Positions 32,535 to 43,711 of a DNA stretch of 64,000 bases are shown in pieces (within the stretch, counting starts at the first letter, position 1; each line of letters begins with the position of its first letter). The notes under the pieces are model-generated. The model searched no databases and was not told where the DNA came from. It saw only the letters and a list, made by a program, of their open reading frames with translations. The position numbers were made by a program, and so were the translations under genes. This DNA is from Drosophila persimilis (lineage: Eukaryota > Arthropoda > Insecta > Diptera > Drosophilidae): contig NW_020825515.1 of assembly GCF_003286085.1 (NCBI RefSeq), forward strand, positions 1 through 64,000, in the 5' to 3' direction.

Positions 32535-33840
32535 TTTTCTGCTTAGTCCGCGTCGATCTTATGTGAATTTATTTTGATTTTACAGAATAGCGCTATGATT
32601 GCTATGCTATGATTTAAATTTATATTTTTGGCCCATTCGTTGCCAATAAAAATAATTAGATATCTTTGTGTATTCTAGTATCAAAATATAATCATTTTTA
32701 GTATCAAAATATAATCATTCTTAGTATCAAAATATAGAGTAAATAATGCAATGACTTCATTCGCTTCTTCATTCATCGACCAAAAATGTGCAACTATTGG
32801 ATTGCGAATAGTTTTTAATTTCCGATATCTTTTCATGTCTTGTGGCATCCATGTCACTGCCCGGGAAACGTAGTGTCCTGCCTAGACGATTGTCGAGCCG
32901 TGTAGCATGTGGTGATATCAGCCGCCTAGAAAAGTTAAAATTTAAACAAACTTTACCACCACAACACCATTTATGCTTTCACTGTGTTCGATGCACTGCA
33001 AACCGAAAGCAAACGAAACCTCTGTGTACCAGCGCAGTCGCTGAACCTGAGCTCCGTTGTGATCGACGTAGAGATGGCAAAATCAACTGAAATGTTTCAA
33101 ATGGTCCAAATTTTGATTTTTTTTTTTTTTCACTTTTTGCTTTTTGTATAAACAAAATAATCACTTTATGCTTAAACCTAATGGAAGAAAAACCGAAATA
33201 AATATTCCTCGGAATTTAGAATTTTTAAAATTTTATTTTTTTGTGTTTTACTCCGCACGTTCCGGACTATACTGATATTTTTCCAGTATTCTCACACGAC
33301 ATCGAATTTGACATCTGGGGTTTTGTGGGGCATGGATTGCTTGCTTGTAAATAATATGAAACAATACAATATGGATCAACAAATGCCAAAGAAGTGGGTT
33401 AACTCGAAAAATTTGGCCACCATTCTGGTCTACCCGATGGAGTCCCTCGTGGATACGGTGGTGGAAGCGGATGTGCTCTGAGCTCTTTAAGAAACTTGAA
33501 GCGACTCCGATGCCAGTAAGAATCTGGTAATGCCCCGGCTTTTAATATAATTTACAGGTGAATTCTCACAGATAGGGGCTATGGGAATATTTTTCCAATC
33601 TTATTTTACTTTATCAATGATCTTTTAACTTTACTGATAATAGAAATAGGCTCACCCTTTCTTCCAGTAATTAATGAGAGTATAGGGGAACAGTCCCCTA
33701 TATGGTATATTATTATACATTTTTATCATCATTAATGTGTGCTCTGTGGCCCAGTAATGAATAAGTGCACTAGCCCTGGTTCTTGATAACATAACCGAAT
33801 CTTATCATACAACGAAATGTGGTCGGGGCTATGTTTTCGG
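32535..33840. repeat. Array, segments e-f-a (last copy)
   Basis: Almost identical to 18442-19742, consistent with the unequal exchange through ISY 31423-32534. Segment a is interrupted at TTTTCGGT by a P450-like fragment and resumes at 34210. Confidence 0.8.
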
Positions 33841-34209
33841 TCCCGTCCCGGAATCACAACGGTCAAATAGCCAGTTCTATCAATTTATTTATTAGTCGAA
33901 TTCAAGTGATTGCACCACCCCACCGTGCTCGAAGCTGCGACATCAGGTTCAATTGAAATCATTGGGCAGGCTGCTAAATTGAGCTTCAGTTGGGTTCGCG
34001 CTGTCGACCGGTCTCATCGCATCATGTGTCCCATTTGTGCCGTACTGCTGCTGCTGGCAACCCTGCTGACCTTTATCTACATCTTTCTGACCTGGAACTT
34101 TGGCTACAGGAAGAGACGAGGCATCCAGACAGCCAAGTCAGGTAAGGCCTGCGTCCCACACCATCCAGAACACAGAGGGTTGGGAGCGAACCGTCACCCG
34201 CCGTAACTG
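33841..34209 (+). pseudogene. Cytochrome P450 first exon with 5' flank (Cyp28-like)
   Basis: A 369-bp segment absent from the other segment a copies. From 34024 it encodes MCPICAVLLLLATLLTFIYI followed by FLTWNFGYRKRRGI, an N-terminal membrane anchor followed by the W-N-F-x-Y motif typical of insect microsomal P450s. As I remember, it is closest to the Cyp28 family. The coding part ends in TCAG/GTAAGG at 34141, a good splice donor, and about 65 bp of presumed intron follow. Only about 39 of ~500 residues are present and nothing downstream continues it, so it is a captured or displaced fragment. Confidence 0.65.
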
Positions 34210-34401
34210 TGCACACCGGTGGAAGTGCGACTACACTATCCCCGTGAGGCCGGCTGGAAACAGGTCCTGGCACGGTCATGTCTCTGCCAGGATGCTGGCG
34301 AATGGTAGTCGGGCGGAGAGAAGAAAACTCTCAGTGAAATTACCCCAATCCAAGGAGACACTGTTATATTCCGAGGGATGCATGGCCGGGGGGTGCCCGG
34401 T
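34210..34401. repeat. Segment a tail / possible LOA LINE 5' UTR
   Basis: Identical or nearly so to 19753-19944 (CACACCGGTGGAAGTGCGAC to GGGTGCCCGGT). It is GC-richer than the rest of the array and sits directly before LOA LINE sequence. Either the LINE inserted here, or segment a contains a piece of LOA 5' UTR and this is its natural context. The sequence alone cannot decide. Confidence 0.5.
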
Positions 34402-34516
34402 CACTAATATGCGGACTCTGGATACCTGCCGACCTCCAGTTTAAATTAGGCTTCCCGGGGCAAGCGGGCTATGCCTCGGGTGACCAACCCCTTCCCGCCT
34501 ACTCGTGGGATAAAAA

Positions 34517-35784
34517 ATGCCAAATATATCAAAAATACATAACAAAAACACCGCTAAGGAGCTCGGTACTCTTCTTAAAGTACCGGAGGGACAAGCCAAT
34601 CCCTCTGTACCAACGCCTGGGAAAACAGGTCCAAAGAAGACGGGGAAGGAGACTGAGTCGGTCCAACGTCTTCAGGCAGCGGCCGCAGCGAGGGGGGGCC
34701 CGAAAAGCCAATCGGGTCCTTCCAAGTCGGGTGGCTCCAAGGGCGAACCGGAGGCCGGGGTGGCTGCCAAGCAGAGCGTAATCGCGGCTGGTAAGCGCAC
34801 CGGGACCGAGGAACCCATGGGGGCCCCGGCGAGCAGCGTCTCTGCACCACGGGGAGCAAAGCCGTCGTACCAGGACAGGAGACGAGCGGCTTTCATCCTG
34901 TCCAACGAGGACCCGACCTTTAGGGCGTCGGCACAAGGAAAGGAGCAGAGGCTGTGGGCCTCCTTAATCCTGCCACTCTTCCAGCCAGCCAAAGCCGGAA
35001 AGGGCGCAGCCAAGGCCCCCAAGAAGCGGCAACGCTCAGCGGAGGACCCCGCTAACCAGCCAGGCCAAGCCCAGCAAGCCAAGCGGGTGAAGACCCACCC
35101 CACGAACCGGTCGTTCGCTGAGGTGGCGAGGGGCAAGACCCTGATCGGTGTCCCTCGCGATAAGTGGCACCTGGTGGAGAACGAGCTCCAGGACCGGTTC
35201 TTACACGAACTGGAGGAGAACGGCGGACCACCGCCAAAGTGTGAGGACGCAGGGTGGCATCAAGGCAAGGTGAAAGCCATCGCCTGCCAAGACGCTCGCT
35301 ATGCGGCCCTCTACATGAAGGCGGTTGCTGCACTGAAAGAGGTCTACCAGGGGCGAAACTGGAGGCCGTGAGATGGGAGGATGTTCCCAGCCGCCCGAGA
35401 GCCAGAGCATGGGTATCGGCAAAACCTGCAGAACCTGAGAAAATCCTCAGGCTTCTGCAGGTCTGCAACCCCCACCTTCCCACAGCCGATTGGAAGGTGG
35501 CCAAGGTAGAGGACATCCAGGGGCAGAGGCACCAGATTATCCTCGTCCTAAATGAGGAGTCGCTAGAGCCTCTCGCCAAAACGGACGGTGTGGTCGACTA
35601 CGGATACAAAAAGGTCACCATTACCACCTATAAGTCGGATCGCAAGGGCAGGCAAGCGGAGGTCGAGCCAGACCCGGAGCTGCCGAAGATCTCGAAGGAG
35701 GGGGCCTCGTGCGAGGAAAACAACCCGGCGTCGGATGCGGCGTCCATGATGTCGGTCGACCTCCTGGACCTGGAGCCGACATAG
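34517..35784 (+). pseudogene. LOA LINE ORF1 (nucleic-acid-binding, DUF4780), frameshifted
   Basis: The first 284 codons (34517-35371) are basic and Pro/Gly/Lys-rich, with KGRN-like low-complexity segments. They end in the conserved block GWHQGKVKAIACQDARYAAL. At about 35352 a run of four G shifts the frame. The continuation (AVRWEDVPSRPRARAWV, QHQIILVLNEESL-type sequence) runs to the stop at 35784. One missing G in the homopolymer would account for the break. ORF1 proteins of this clade bind element RNA. Confidence 0.75.
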
Positions 35785-36701
35785 TCCTCATTCAGGAGCC
35801 CTAGATCCTCGGAAACAGGACTGAGGACTTCTGACTACAAGCTATACGTAGCTGAAACCGCAGGTAAAAGTCGTACCTTTATTCTTGCAAAAAGAGAATT
35901 GCACTTATTTTTGCTCCCAAATTTCAGCAATGAAGACCACACCGCAGTGAGCCTCGAAGGCCACGAGCGCTCACTGAGCATCTGCTCTGCATACATGGGG
36001 CATGATCAACCAGACCCCCCCTCAACACGCGCCTCTTCGGGCTCTAATCGCAGAATTTTCGGCCAAAGACATCGGCCTAATTGTGGGGTGCGACGCCAAT
36101 GCACATCACTGTCAGTGGGGAAGCACTGACACAAACGAAAGGGCTGAGTACCTTTTCAGTTACTTACTTACTGACTTTCAAGAACAGAGGCCGGAGGAAA
36201 CCTGAATGGTGGAATCCGAAACTGGATGAACTCCGGAAAGCCTCCCGGAGACTCTTCAATAAAGCTAAGGCTGAGAACGTTGAGCAAAACTGGGCCGAAT
36301 ACAAGGCCAGTCTGTCAACCTACAACAAAGAACTTAGAAAAGCCAAACGCGCCTCCTGGCGTAAGTTCTGCAGCGAAATCGAGAGTAACTCAGAAGCCTC
36401 GCGCTTGCGCAGAGTTCTCTCTAAGACAACACCCACCCTGGGCTACTTGAAGAACACCGACCAGTCGTGGACTACGTCCAGCGATGAATCGCTAAATCTT
36501 CTACTAAATACTCACTTTCCTGGCTGCGATGAAAACAGACCCAACTACTTCGCACCTCCTTTTGCCGTCTCAAATGCCCTCCTGAGCCTGCTAAGCCGGG
36601 AGAACATCTCCTGGGCGATCAGAAGTTTTAAACCCTACAAATCCGCGGGCACAGACGGTGGCGTATGCGGACGATGTTGCTATAGCACTCTCCGGAAAAT
36701 T
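35785..36701 (+). pseudogene. LOA LINE ORF2 remnants (endonuclease and RT pieces)
   Basis: IVLIQEP followed by TAG is the endonuclease start. NEDHTAVSLEGHERSLSICS and DIGLIVGCDANAHHCQWGS are later endonuclease motifs in different frames. RRKPEWWNPKLDELRKASRR begins the endonuclease-RT linker, and SFKPYKSAGTDGG is an early RT motif. AYADDVAIALSGK is the catalytic RT motif, reached only after a large deletion. Several frameshifts and stops make it dead. Confidence 0.75.
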
Positions 36702-37145
36702 TCCGCCCCCGCAAAGGACGAAAATCTGGGGCAACCACAAATCTCAGAGACTATTAAGGCTAGAGTAACCAAATTTGGTATCCGCACTCCTGTTAGATCT
36801 CACTATAAAACGTATATCTCAGAATTTCGCCCCACCGTCTTCCGCCCCCACAAAGGACGAAAATCTGTTGCATCCACAATATTGCAGATTCGAGAAAACT
36901 AAAAACGCAGAATCTGAATCTGGATCAGATCAGATCATTTTTATAGCCAGAAGGAACAAATCAATTTGCACTGGCTACGCAGCACCCGACGTCACGCTCA
37001 GACTGATTTTCTGTCTCTCTCGCACGCACTCTTCGTCGTGTCGCTTAATATTAGCGGCGTCTGCCGGAGGAGAGCCATACTGACTTAGTATCGGGTATAA
37101 CTGTAGAGTTGCGGTGTCCGCAGCAACTTACAACGTTCCCCCTCG
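36702..37145 (+). mobile_element. ISY-like element, 5'-truncated
   Basis: Begins inside the element at TTCCGCCCCCGCAAAGGACG and ends with the usual hairpin and CCCCCTCG. The 5' truncation coincides with the LINE break. Confidence 0.8.
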
Positions 37146-37722
37146 TTTACTTTGCAAATTTGACACTTTATTGTATTTCTTAGCGGATTAAATGACTTAT
37201 TTTTAATTGGGCGCCGATGTCTTCTGGTGAGTTCCGGGTACCGCGTCTGTACTCCGGGCCGGGTCTGTGCGTAAGTTGCTTTCTGGTTTTCAGTCGGCGT
37301 CTATTTATACGCCAATGGGCGCTGTGTCAGCGGGTTCAAAAGTGCACTTCCGCGTCGGGGTGCACTTCGCCGTTCTGGCGATCGTGGGTTGACCTGGTTC
37401 TGTCTCTTCGCGTTTTTGGCGAGCTGGCGGGTTTGCCGTTGGGTGCTTGTCGTGGGCTTCCGCGGTGTCACCGTTTTGTAGCCGATGAGCCCGGAAGACT
37501 GCGCCTGGCTAGTTGCTTGGTCTGGAGTGGTGGAAGTCTGCGTGACCTGGTGTGTTTGGTCAGCGTTATGAAGACGGCGCGTGTCAATCGGTGGCTATGT
37601 GTGGAGGGGGGGTGTTCGTGTAGTAAATCAATTTACGTTGGGCGAGGTGTTGCAATTTAGTAGCCGGGTTTTTATTGGGCGTTGGGAGATGCGTTGTAGC
37701 GAACATTTTTGGGTTCGTTACA
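37146..37722 (-). repeat. LTR-like sequence, possible solo LTR
   Basis: Read on the minus strand it begins TGTAACGAACCC and ends near AATAAAGTGTCAAATTTGC, with a polyadenylation-type signal close to the end. It contains no coding domain. The plus-strand frame at 37217-37660 has no support. No target duplication was found because both sides are other elements. Confidence 0.35.
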
Positions 37723-38299
37723 ACCCACAATACTATAAACAATCCGACACCCTCAGCTTCGAACCCCCATAAACAATCTCACGCTCGAAGTGGTCCACGC
37801 GTAGCCGATTGAAGGCAATGTAAAGAAAAACCCTAAGCTAGAAGTTGAACATAAAACAATAGATGCCGCACTAGAATCCAGCCGCACTAGAATCACGCCA
37901 CTCTTCAGAGATCAATTACTAATCGATTCTCAAGAACCACGCCATCGTAGCTGACCAATCAGAGGCCCTATTCTCAACCACCCCCAAGTAATGCAACACC
38001 GATCATACGCAGCAGAAGCCTTTCATCAAAAGCCGCCTTTCCCACATATCGATCGAGTCACGTACTCCATCTCCGAAGCCGATGTCAAAGCCAACGCCTC
38101 CGAATCCAAATCCGAATCCCAAGCCGAGCATCATGATATAAATAGTCTACATTTAAGAAGGCAAATAAGTTCAGTTCAAGACAAACGTCAATCGCGACAC
38201 CGTCGGAGAATTCAACAAAAGTTAAATCCATTCAAGACATCGGACCTCGGTCATCGTCGGGGAAATAACTAATCAATGTACACTAAGTTTAAGTGACAG
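37723..38299 (+). repeat. Element D 5' LTR, truncated at both ends
   Basis: Matches 3' LTR positions about 42646-43227 (ACCCACAATACTATAAAC to AAGTTTAAGTGA) with small indels. The R-U5 end with the AATAAA signal and the primer-binding site are absent. 38300-38431 is internal leader without a recognisable site. Confidence 0.8.
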
Positions 38300-38431
38300 T
38301 TACAGTACGTAATAACCAACAGTGATCAGAGAAAAAGTAACGCTAATACTAAAGAGATCCGCCAAAGAATCTACACACGATTCAAACTCAATTAATATTA
38401 GAAAAAAATAAAGAAATAAAAAGAAATCAAC

Positions 38432-39328
38432 ATGCCGCTAACAGAAACACACCTGAACCAAGCCTTGAAGTCAATCAGGCAAATACGACGGATGCCAAGA
38501 ACGTCTAAGTTCGTTCATAAGCAGGATTGAGTACATCTCCGGATTGTACCCAACAGAGGGTCAACTGTGCGGACGAGCACAACTTTTATCACAGAGCCTT
38601 CAACCCAACACCTGGAGTGATCTAAAGGAAGCCCTAATCAGCAAATTCAACAACCACACTCCATACGAGACGCTACTACAACAATTACACGATACCAAAT
38701 TCAATGGGAGTATTCGTAAGTTCATAGAGGAACTAGAAATTAAGTCCAATGTTATAGTAAGTAAACTAAATCTGGAAACTAGCGCAGAAAATAAGACAAT
38801 CTTTAAAAACGCTCTGAAAACGCCACCAGACATACCATAGAAGATGCCCTACCCAATAGACTGTTCATTATTTTAGCAAAGAAAGACATTTATACTATGG
38901 CTAACCTAGAAAAGTCAGCTCAAGAGTTAGGAATCTACGAAAATTTCGTAAACGATAACAAGAATCACGAACACTCAAGAAACGGAAATAACAATCGTAG
39001 GAACGTTGGAAATTATTACCCTCGCTATAGTAGTAATGATTATAACAATCAAAACCCAAGCACTTCCAGAAATAATCATGGATCGAATCGAAATAATTCA
39101 GGAAATAATGCAGTAAATAATAAAGGATTATTTAACGAATTTAGAAATTCCTTAAACCAAGGCAGAGTACAGAATCCCACTAACTATCAAATCAACCAGA
39201 CTCAGGTAGGTAGCAGTGCACCGAATCAGCCAGTCAAACGATCTAGGGAAAGCCAAAGTGGACATATGAAAATGGATGTAAATTTTCAGCAGAGTGCCTC
39301 GGAAGAAAACGAGGAGGACCATATATAG
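38432..39328 (+). pseudogene. Element D gag, frameshifted
   Basis: Begins MPLTETHLNQALKSIRQ. A shift near 38480 leads into KYDGCQERLSSFISRIEYIS and FNNHTPYETLLQQLHDTKF, and a second shift near 38840 into ALPNRLFIILAKKDIYTMAN and an Asn-rich tail to 39328. This is the usual 17.6-group gag, without zinc knuckles. It would form the particle shell. Confidence 0.75.
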
Positions 39329-42154
39329 AAATAATTGTAAATAATACAAAATTAAGAGGTATCGCGGACTCGGGATCGTCAATAAATATAATAAAAGAAA
39401 ACTATACAGATTCCAAAGTCGATAGCGACAACCTCACCGTCCATACCATCAATGGACCCGTCCGTCTGACTCAGAGCATTACACGTAATGCAACCAAAAA
39501 CTGTATATTCATAATTTTTTTGAAAATTATGACATACTCTTAGGCAGAGAATATTTGATGGCCAGCAAAGCCGTCATCGATTACCGAAATGAAACGGTAA
39601 CGTTAGGAGAAAGGTCATACCCAATCATCCAAAGTGGAGAAGCAATTGCCGACGGCAAGACCGCACACACTGGTGATAAGCCATCTTCAAAGGAAGATAT
39701 AACTACACCTAAGTGCCTTGACCCATCTCCTAAAGGAGAGCAATACTTCGCTTCCGCATTAGAGAATGAATTAAGGGAATGTAACCAGCTAAGGTTGGAA
39801 CATTTAAATGACGAAGAAAAGGAGAAACTAAAGAAAGTTCTCTATGAATTTAAGGACGTGCAGTATAAAGAAGGTGACATTTTGACCTTCACTAGTACTA
39901 TAAAGCACGAAATTAAAACCCATCACGAAGATCCTGTATATCGTCGACCATATAAATATGCTCTAATACACGATCAGGAAGTGACTCAACAAATCAAAGA
40001 TATGATTAGACAGGGAATCATTCGTAAGTCGAATTCGCCCTATTGTGCACCCATTGCTATAATACCAAAAAAGATAGATACTTCAGGAAAGCAGAAATAT
40101 CGTATGGTAGTAGATTATAGAAGTCTAAACGAGGTGACAATCAAGGATAAATTTCCAACACCCAGAATGGACGAAATCCTAGATAAACTAGGTAGGTGCC
40201 AATATTTTACAACAATCGATTTAGCTAAGGGATTCCATCAAATTCCAATGGAACCTAGTTCAATACTAAAAACAGCTTTCTCCACGAAGCATGGTCATTA
40301 CGAGTTCACTCGTATACCTTTTGGGCTAACCACTGCCCCCGCCACATTCCAAAGATACATGAACAATCTGTTAGAAGATTTAATTTTCAAAGATTGCCTT
40401 GTGTATCTAGACGACATCATTATCTATTCCACATCATTGCAAGAACATTTGTTGTCTCTTAAAAGGGTCTTTGGAAAGTTGAGAGATGCAAACCTCAAAC
40501 TTCACACTTCAGTGTGAATTCCTGAAGAAAGAAACGGAATTCCTAGGCCATGTAGTAACAACTAACGGCATAGTTCCTAATCCAAAGAAAATATCCGCCA
40601 TAAAAAACTTCCCAATACCCAATACAACCATAAAAATAAAATCATTCATAGGTTTATGTGGATTTTATAGGAAATTCATTCCCAATATCGCTAATATAGC
40701 AAAACCAATGACACTCAAATTAAAGAAACGAGCAGTCATAGACCCAACCGAAGAAAAATACGTCGAGGCCTTCGAAAAGTTGAAAGTACTTATCACCTCA
40801 GACCCCATCCTCGCATTTCCAGATTTCAACAAAATGTTCACGGTAACAACCGATGCAAGTAACATTGCATTAGGAGCAGTGTTGTCGCAAGACCACAAAC
40901 CAATTTGCTATGCAAGTAGAACCTTAAACGAACATGAAATCAATTATTCAGCAATAGAAAGGGAATTACTAGCTATAGTTTGGGCAACTAAGTATTTCAG
41001 ATCATACCTGTTTGGTAGAACGTTTGAGATATTAAGTGATCACAAACCCCTGATTTGGTTGAATAACCTCAAGGAACCAAATATGAAGCTACAACGATGG
41101 AAGATCAAATTTAATGAATTTGACTTCAAAATAAAATATTTACCAGGAAAGGAGAACCATGTAGCCGATGCGCTATCAAGAGTAAAGATTAACGAAAACC
41201 TACTCGGGGAAACCATTAATAGTGATTGTGCAACGGTCCATAGCGCGCAAGAAGATGATACAAATTATATTCCACTTACAGAGCGACCAATCAATTACTA
41301 TAATAGGCAAATAGATCTGATTAAAGGTAATGAGGATATGGTAGAAACATCCCACTATTTCCACAAGATACTGATAAAAATCACATATACTGAAATGACA
41401 GAGTCATTAGCGATATAATAAAGGAATATGTGTGTACTAAAAAGAGTGCACTATATTTCCATAATGAAGTAGACTTCCCACTGTTCCAAAGGGCATTCCT
41501 GGAGATAATCAGTCCAAATCACTTCACTAAACTGATTAAATCCAGTACCAAACTCATAGATATTCCGAACTACTCCGAATTCAAAGAACTAATATTGAAG
41601 AATCATAAAGAGCTACTTCACCCAGGTATCGAAAAGACCACTAATTGGTTTAAAGGAAAATTCTACTACCCCGATTATCAAAAGTTAATCCAAAATATTA
41701 TCAATGAATGTCCTACGTGCAACGTTGTTAAAACAGAGCATCGTAACACCAATCTAACCTTCGAAATCACACCTGAAATACAAAATATCAGAGAAAAGTA
41801 TGTCATGGATTTCTATTTGATAGGCAATCAACAATTCCTATCATGCATTGATGTATATTCTAAATTCGCTACCCTTGTAGAAGTTAAGAGTGGTGACTGG
41901 TTAGAAACAAAGAGAGCCATCATAAAAGTCTTTAACGAAATGGGCAACCCCAGGGAATTAAAGCCGACAAAGATTCAGCCTTTATGTGCGCAGCATTGCA
42001 AGCATGGTTGAATGCGGAAAATGTGAAAATCGAAATCACTACCAGTAAAAACGGAGTTTCTGATGTAGAACGGCTACATAAAACGATCAATGAAAAATTA
42101 AGAATCATTTCAAGCGAAATTCAATTTCAAGGAAATTACCAAAAACCATATTAA
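39329..42154 (+). pseudogene. Element D pol: protease, RT, RNase H, integrase (broken)
   Basis: Protease GIADSGSSINIIKEN is at about 39358-39400. RT (39555-40517) has KYRMVVDYRSLNEVT, IPFGLTTAPATFQ and CLVYLDDIIIY. A shift near 40500 leads to RNase H (40486-41418) with [17 protein letters not shown] and [10 protein letters not shown] further break at 41418 leads to integrase (41430-42011) with a zinc-binding HH-CC part (ILKNHKELLHPG, NECPTCN). Another shift leads to DKDSAFMCAALQAWLN, holding a catalytic Asp. The integrase C-terminus is deleted. At least four frame breaks, so non-functional. Confidence 0.85.
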
Positions 42155-42551
42155 ATCAAGATTGCCTAAACCAAGAAATAAAAGTAGAAGGTAACGCATT
42201 AATAAAAATACATAATTGCAGTGTACAATTAAATGAATTCTTAATATCCAACTCAATACCAGAATTTGCACAGAGCATATACATCAAGAATAACGTAACC
42301 AAAATTAAAGCACTGTCTTATTTGCAAACCAAAGAAATCGTAATACGCGATTAAATAATGTATTACATGTAAGCTTAATACTACTATTTGTCATAATCAT
42401 AATAGGATTAAGCTACAAATTGTTTAATCTAAGTAAAAGCAATAAGCCTAAAACCGACCCGCACATAGAAACATCCTTAGACGAAGACGAAGAATCCCCA
42501 GCAGGCACAGTTTTAGACGCACCTGAACTATATCCAAGGATAATCGCCTGA
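42155..42551 (+). pseudogene. Element D env remnant (C-terminus)
   Basis: Short frames encode GNALIKIHNCSVQLNEFLIS, then VSLILLFVIIIIGLSYKLF (a single transmembrane segment) and an acidic cytoplasmic tail ending ELYPRIIA. This layout fits the C-terminal end of errantivirus envelope glycoproteins. The ectodomain and the fusion region are missing, deleted together with the end of integrase. Confidence 0.6.
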
Positions 42552-42578
42552 GGACAGGCTTAAATCTAACAATGGGGG

Positions 42579-43274
42579 AGTGACATATCTATAGTCCATG
42601 CTCCGCATACCCTTGTCTATGTCTATTACCCTGCACCCACAATACTATAAACAATCCCACACCCTCAGCTTCGAACCCCCATAAACAATCCCACGCTCGA
42701 AATGGACCACACGTAGCCGATTGCAGGCAATGTAAACAAACACCCTAAGCTAGAAGTTGAACATAAAACAATAGATGCCGCACTAGAATCCAGCCGCACT
42801 AAAATCCAGCCGAACTAGAATCACGCCACTCTTCAGAGATCAATTACTAATCGATTCTCAAGAACCATGCCATCGTAGCTGACCAATCAGAGGCCCTATT
42901 CTCAAACACCCCCAAGTAATGCAACACCGATCATACGCAGCGGAAGCCTTTCATCAAAAGCCGCCTTTCCCACATATCGATCGAGTCACGTACTCCATCT
43001 CCGAAGCCGATGTCAAAGCCAACGCCTCCGAATCCAAATCCGAATCCCAAGCCGAGCATCATGATATAAATAGTCTACATTTAAGAAGGCAAATCAGTTC
43101 TGTTCAAGACAAACGTCAATCGCGACATCGTCGGAGAATTCAACAAAAGTTAATTCCATTCAAGACATCGGACCTCGGTCATCGTCGGGGAAATAACTAA
43201 TCAATGTACACTAAGTTTAAGTGAAAGAATAAAATCTTTTTTAAAACGTAAACTGAAGTGTCGCATATTTAACT
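42579..43274 (+). repeat. Element D 3' LTR
   Basis: Starts AGTGACATATCTATAG, as in LTRs of the 17.6/297 group, and contains AATAAA at about 43228. The end is estimated. The frame at 42919-43200 (and 37991-38272 in the 5' LTR) lies inside the LTR and is not a gene. Confidence 0.75.
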
Positions 43275-43295
43275 AAGTATATATGTATTAATATA

Positions 43296-43697
43296 TGTAA
43301 GATATTATTTAAAGTATTGTTTATTCGTATTATTATCGCGGTGGCCTGGTATGTGTGCTTACAAAAGTTCTTAATGTTACGGCTTATTTCTGCTGATTTT
43401 CTGCTGCTGCTTGAGTCGCGTCCGTATGCTGCTGTTCTCTCCTTTTCACTGCTTCGCTCTGTTCCTCTTCTTCTCTGTCTGCTGTTGATCTGCTGCTGTT
43501 ACTACTGCTGTTGCTGCTGCTGTTGCTACTGGTGTTGCTGCTCATCAGCTGTTCCTCTGCTGCTGTTACTACTGTTGTTGCTGCTGCTGTTGCTGCTGCT
43601 GTTGCTGCTCATCAGCTGTTCCTCTGCTGCTGTTATTACTGCTGTTGCTGCTCCCCGCTGCCCCTTCAATAGGCCAGCTGGCCCACTCCTTCTTACA
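43296..43697 (-). repeat. Element E 3' LTR (left), CTG-rich
   Basis: 402 bp. Contains two imperfect arrays of CTG/CTGTTG triplets (about 43490-43660) arranged as a tandem duplication around CTCATCAGCTGTTCCTCTG. The long leucine-rich plus-strand frame at 43317-43715 is this repeat and not a gene. Confidence 0.9.
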
Positions 43698-43711
43698 CTC
43701 GGTCATCCTGA

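Larger units (their letters stand above)
2506..34401. repeat. Degenerate tandem array of a ~4.9 kb composite unit (segments a-f)
   Basis: Comparing the window with itself gives one consistent order a-b-c-d-e-f-a. Segment a is 2506-3093, b 3094-4173 and c 4174-5372. Segment d is 13332-14345, e 14346-14932 and f about 19035-19506. The same blocks recur in order to 34401 with small indels and substitutions. Some junctions are altered: f is fused to the end of c at about 16730 and 27475, and e is joined to b or a to e through ISY copies. Mobile elements account for much of the length. The origin of the unit is unknown. It is too long and too gene-like for a simple satellite and looks like an amplified genomic segment. 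Confidence 0.8.
34402..36701 (+). mobile_element. LOA-clade LINE (trim/bilbo-like), truncated
   Basis: ORF1 with a DUF4780-like C-terminus is followed by remnants of ORF2 (endonuclease, then the RT start). Internal deletion joins GTDGG directly to AYADDVAIALSG, removing most of the RT. The element is then cut by an ISY fragment at 36702. The clade assignment rests on ORF1 type and motif style, from memory. Confidence 0.7.
37723..43274 (+). mobile_element. Gypsy-type (errantivirus, 17.6/297 group) retrotransposon D, defective
   Basis: Order: truncated 5' LTR, gag, PR-RT-RNase H-IN, small env remnant, 3' LTR starting AGTGACATATC after the polypurine stretch AATGGGGG. Both the 5' LTR start and the 5' LTR end with the primer-binding site are missing, gag and pol are frameshifted, and most of env is deleted. 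The right limit (43274) is an estimate. Confidence 0.85.

Noticed and set aside
37217-37660. 147-codon plus-strand frame
   Set aside because: It lies in the LTR-like stretch and has no domain. GC-rich sequence alone explains the open frame.
37991-38272. 93-codon frame repeated at 42919-43200
   Set aside because: It is inside both LTRs of element D and so is not a gene.
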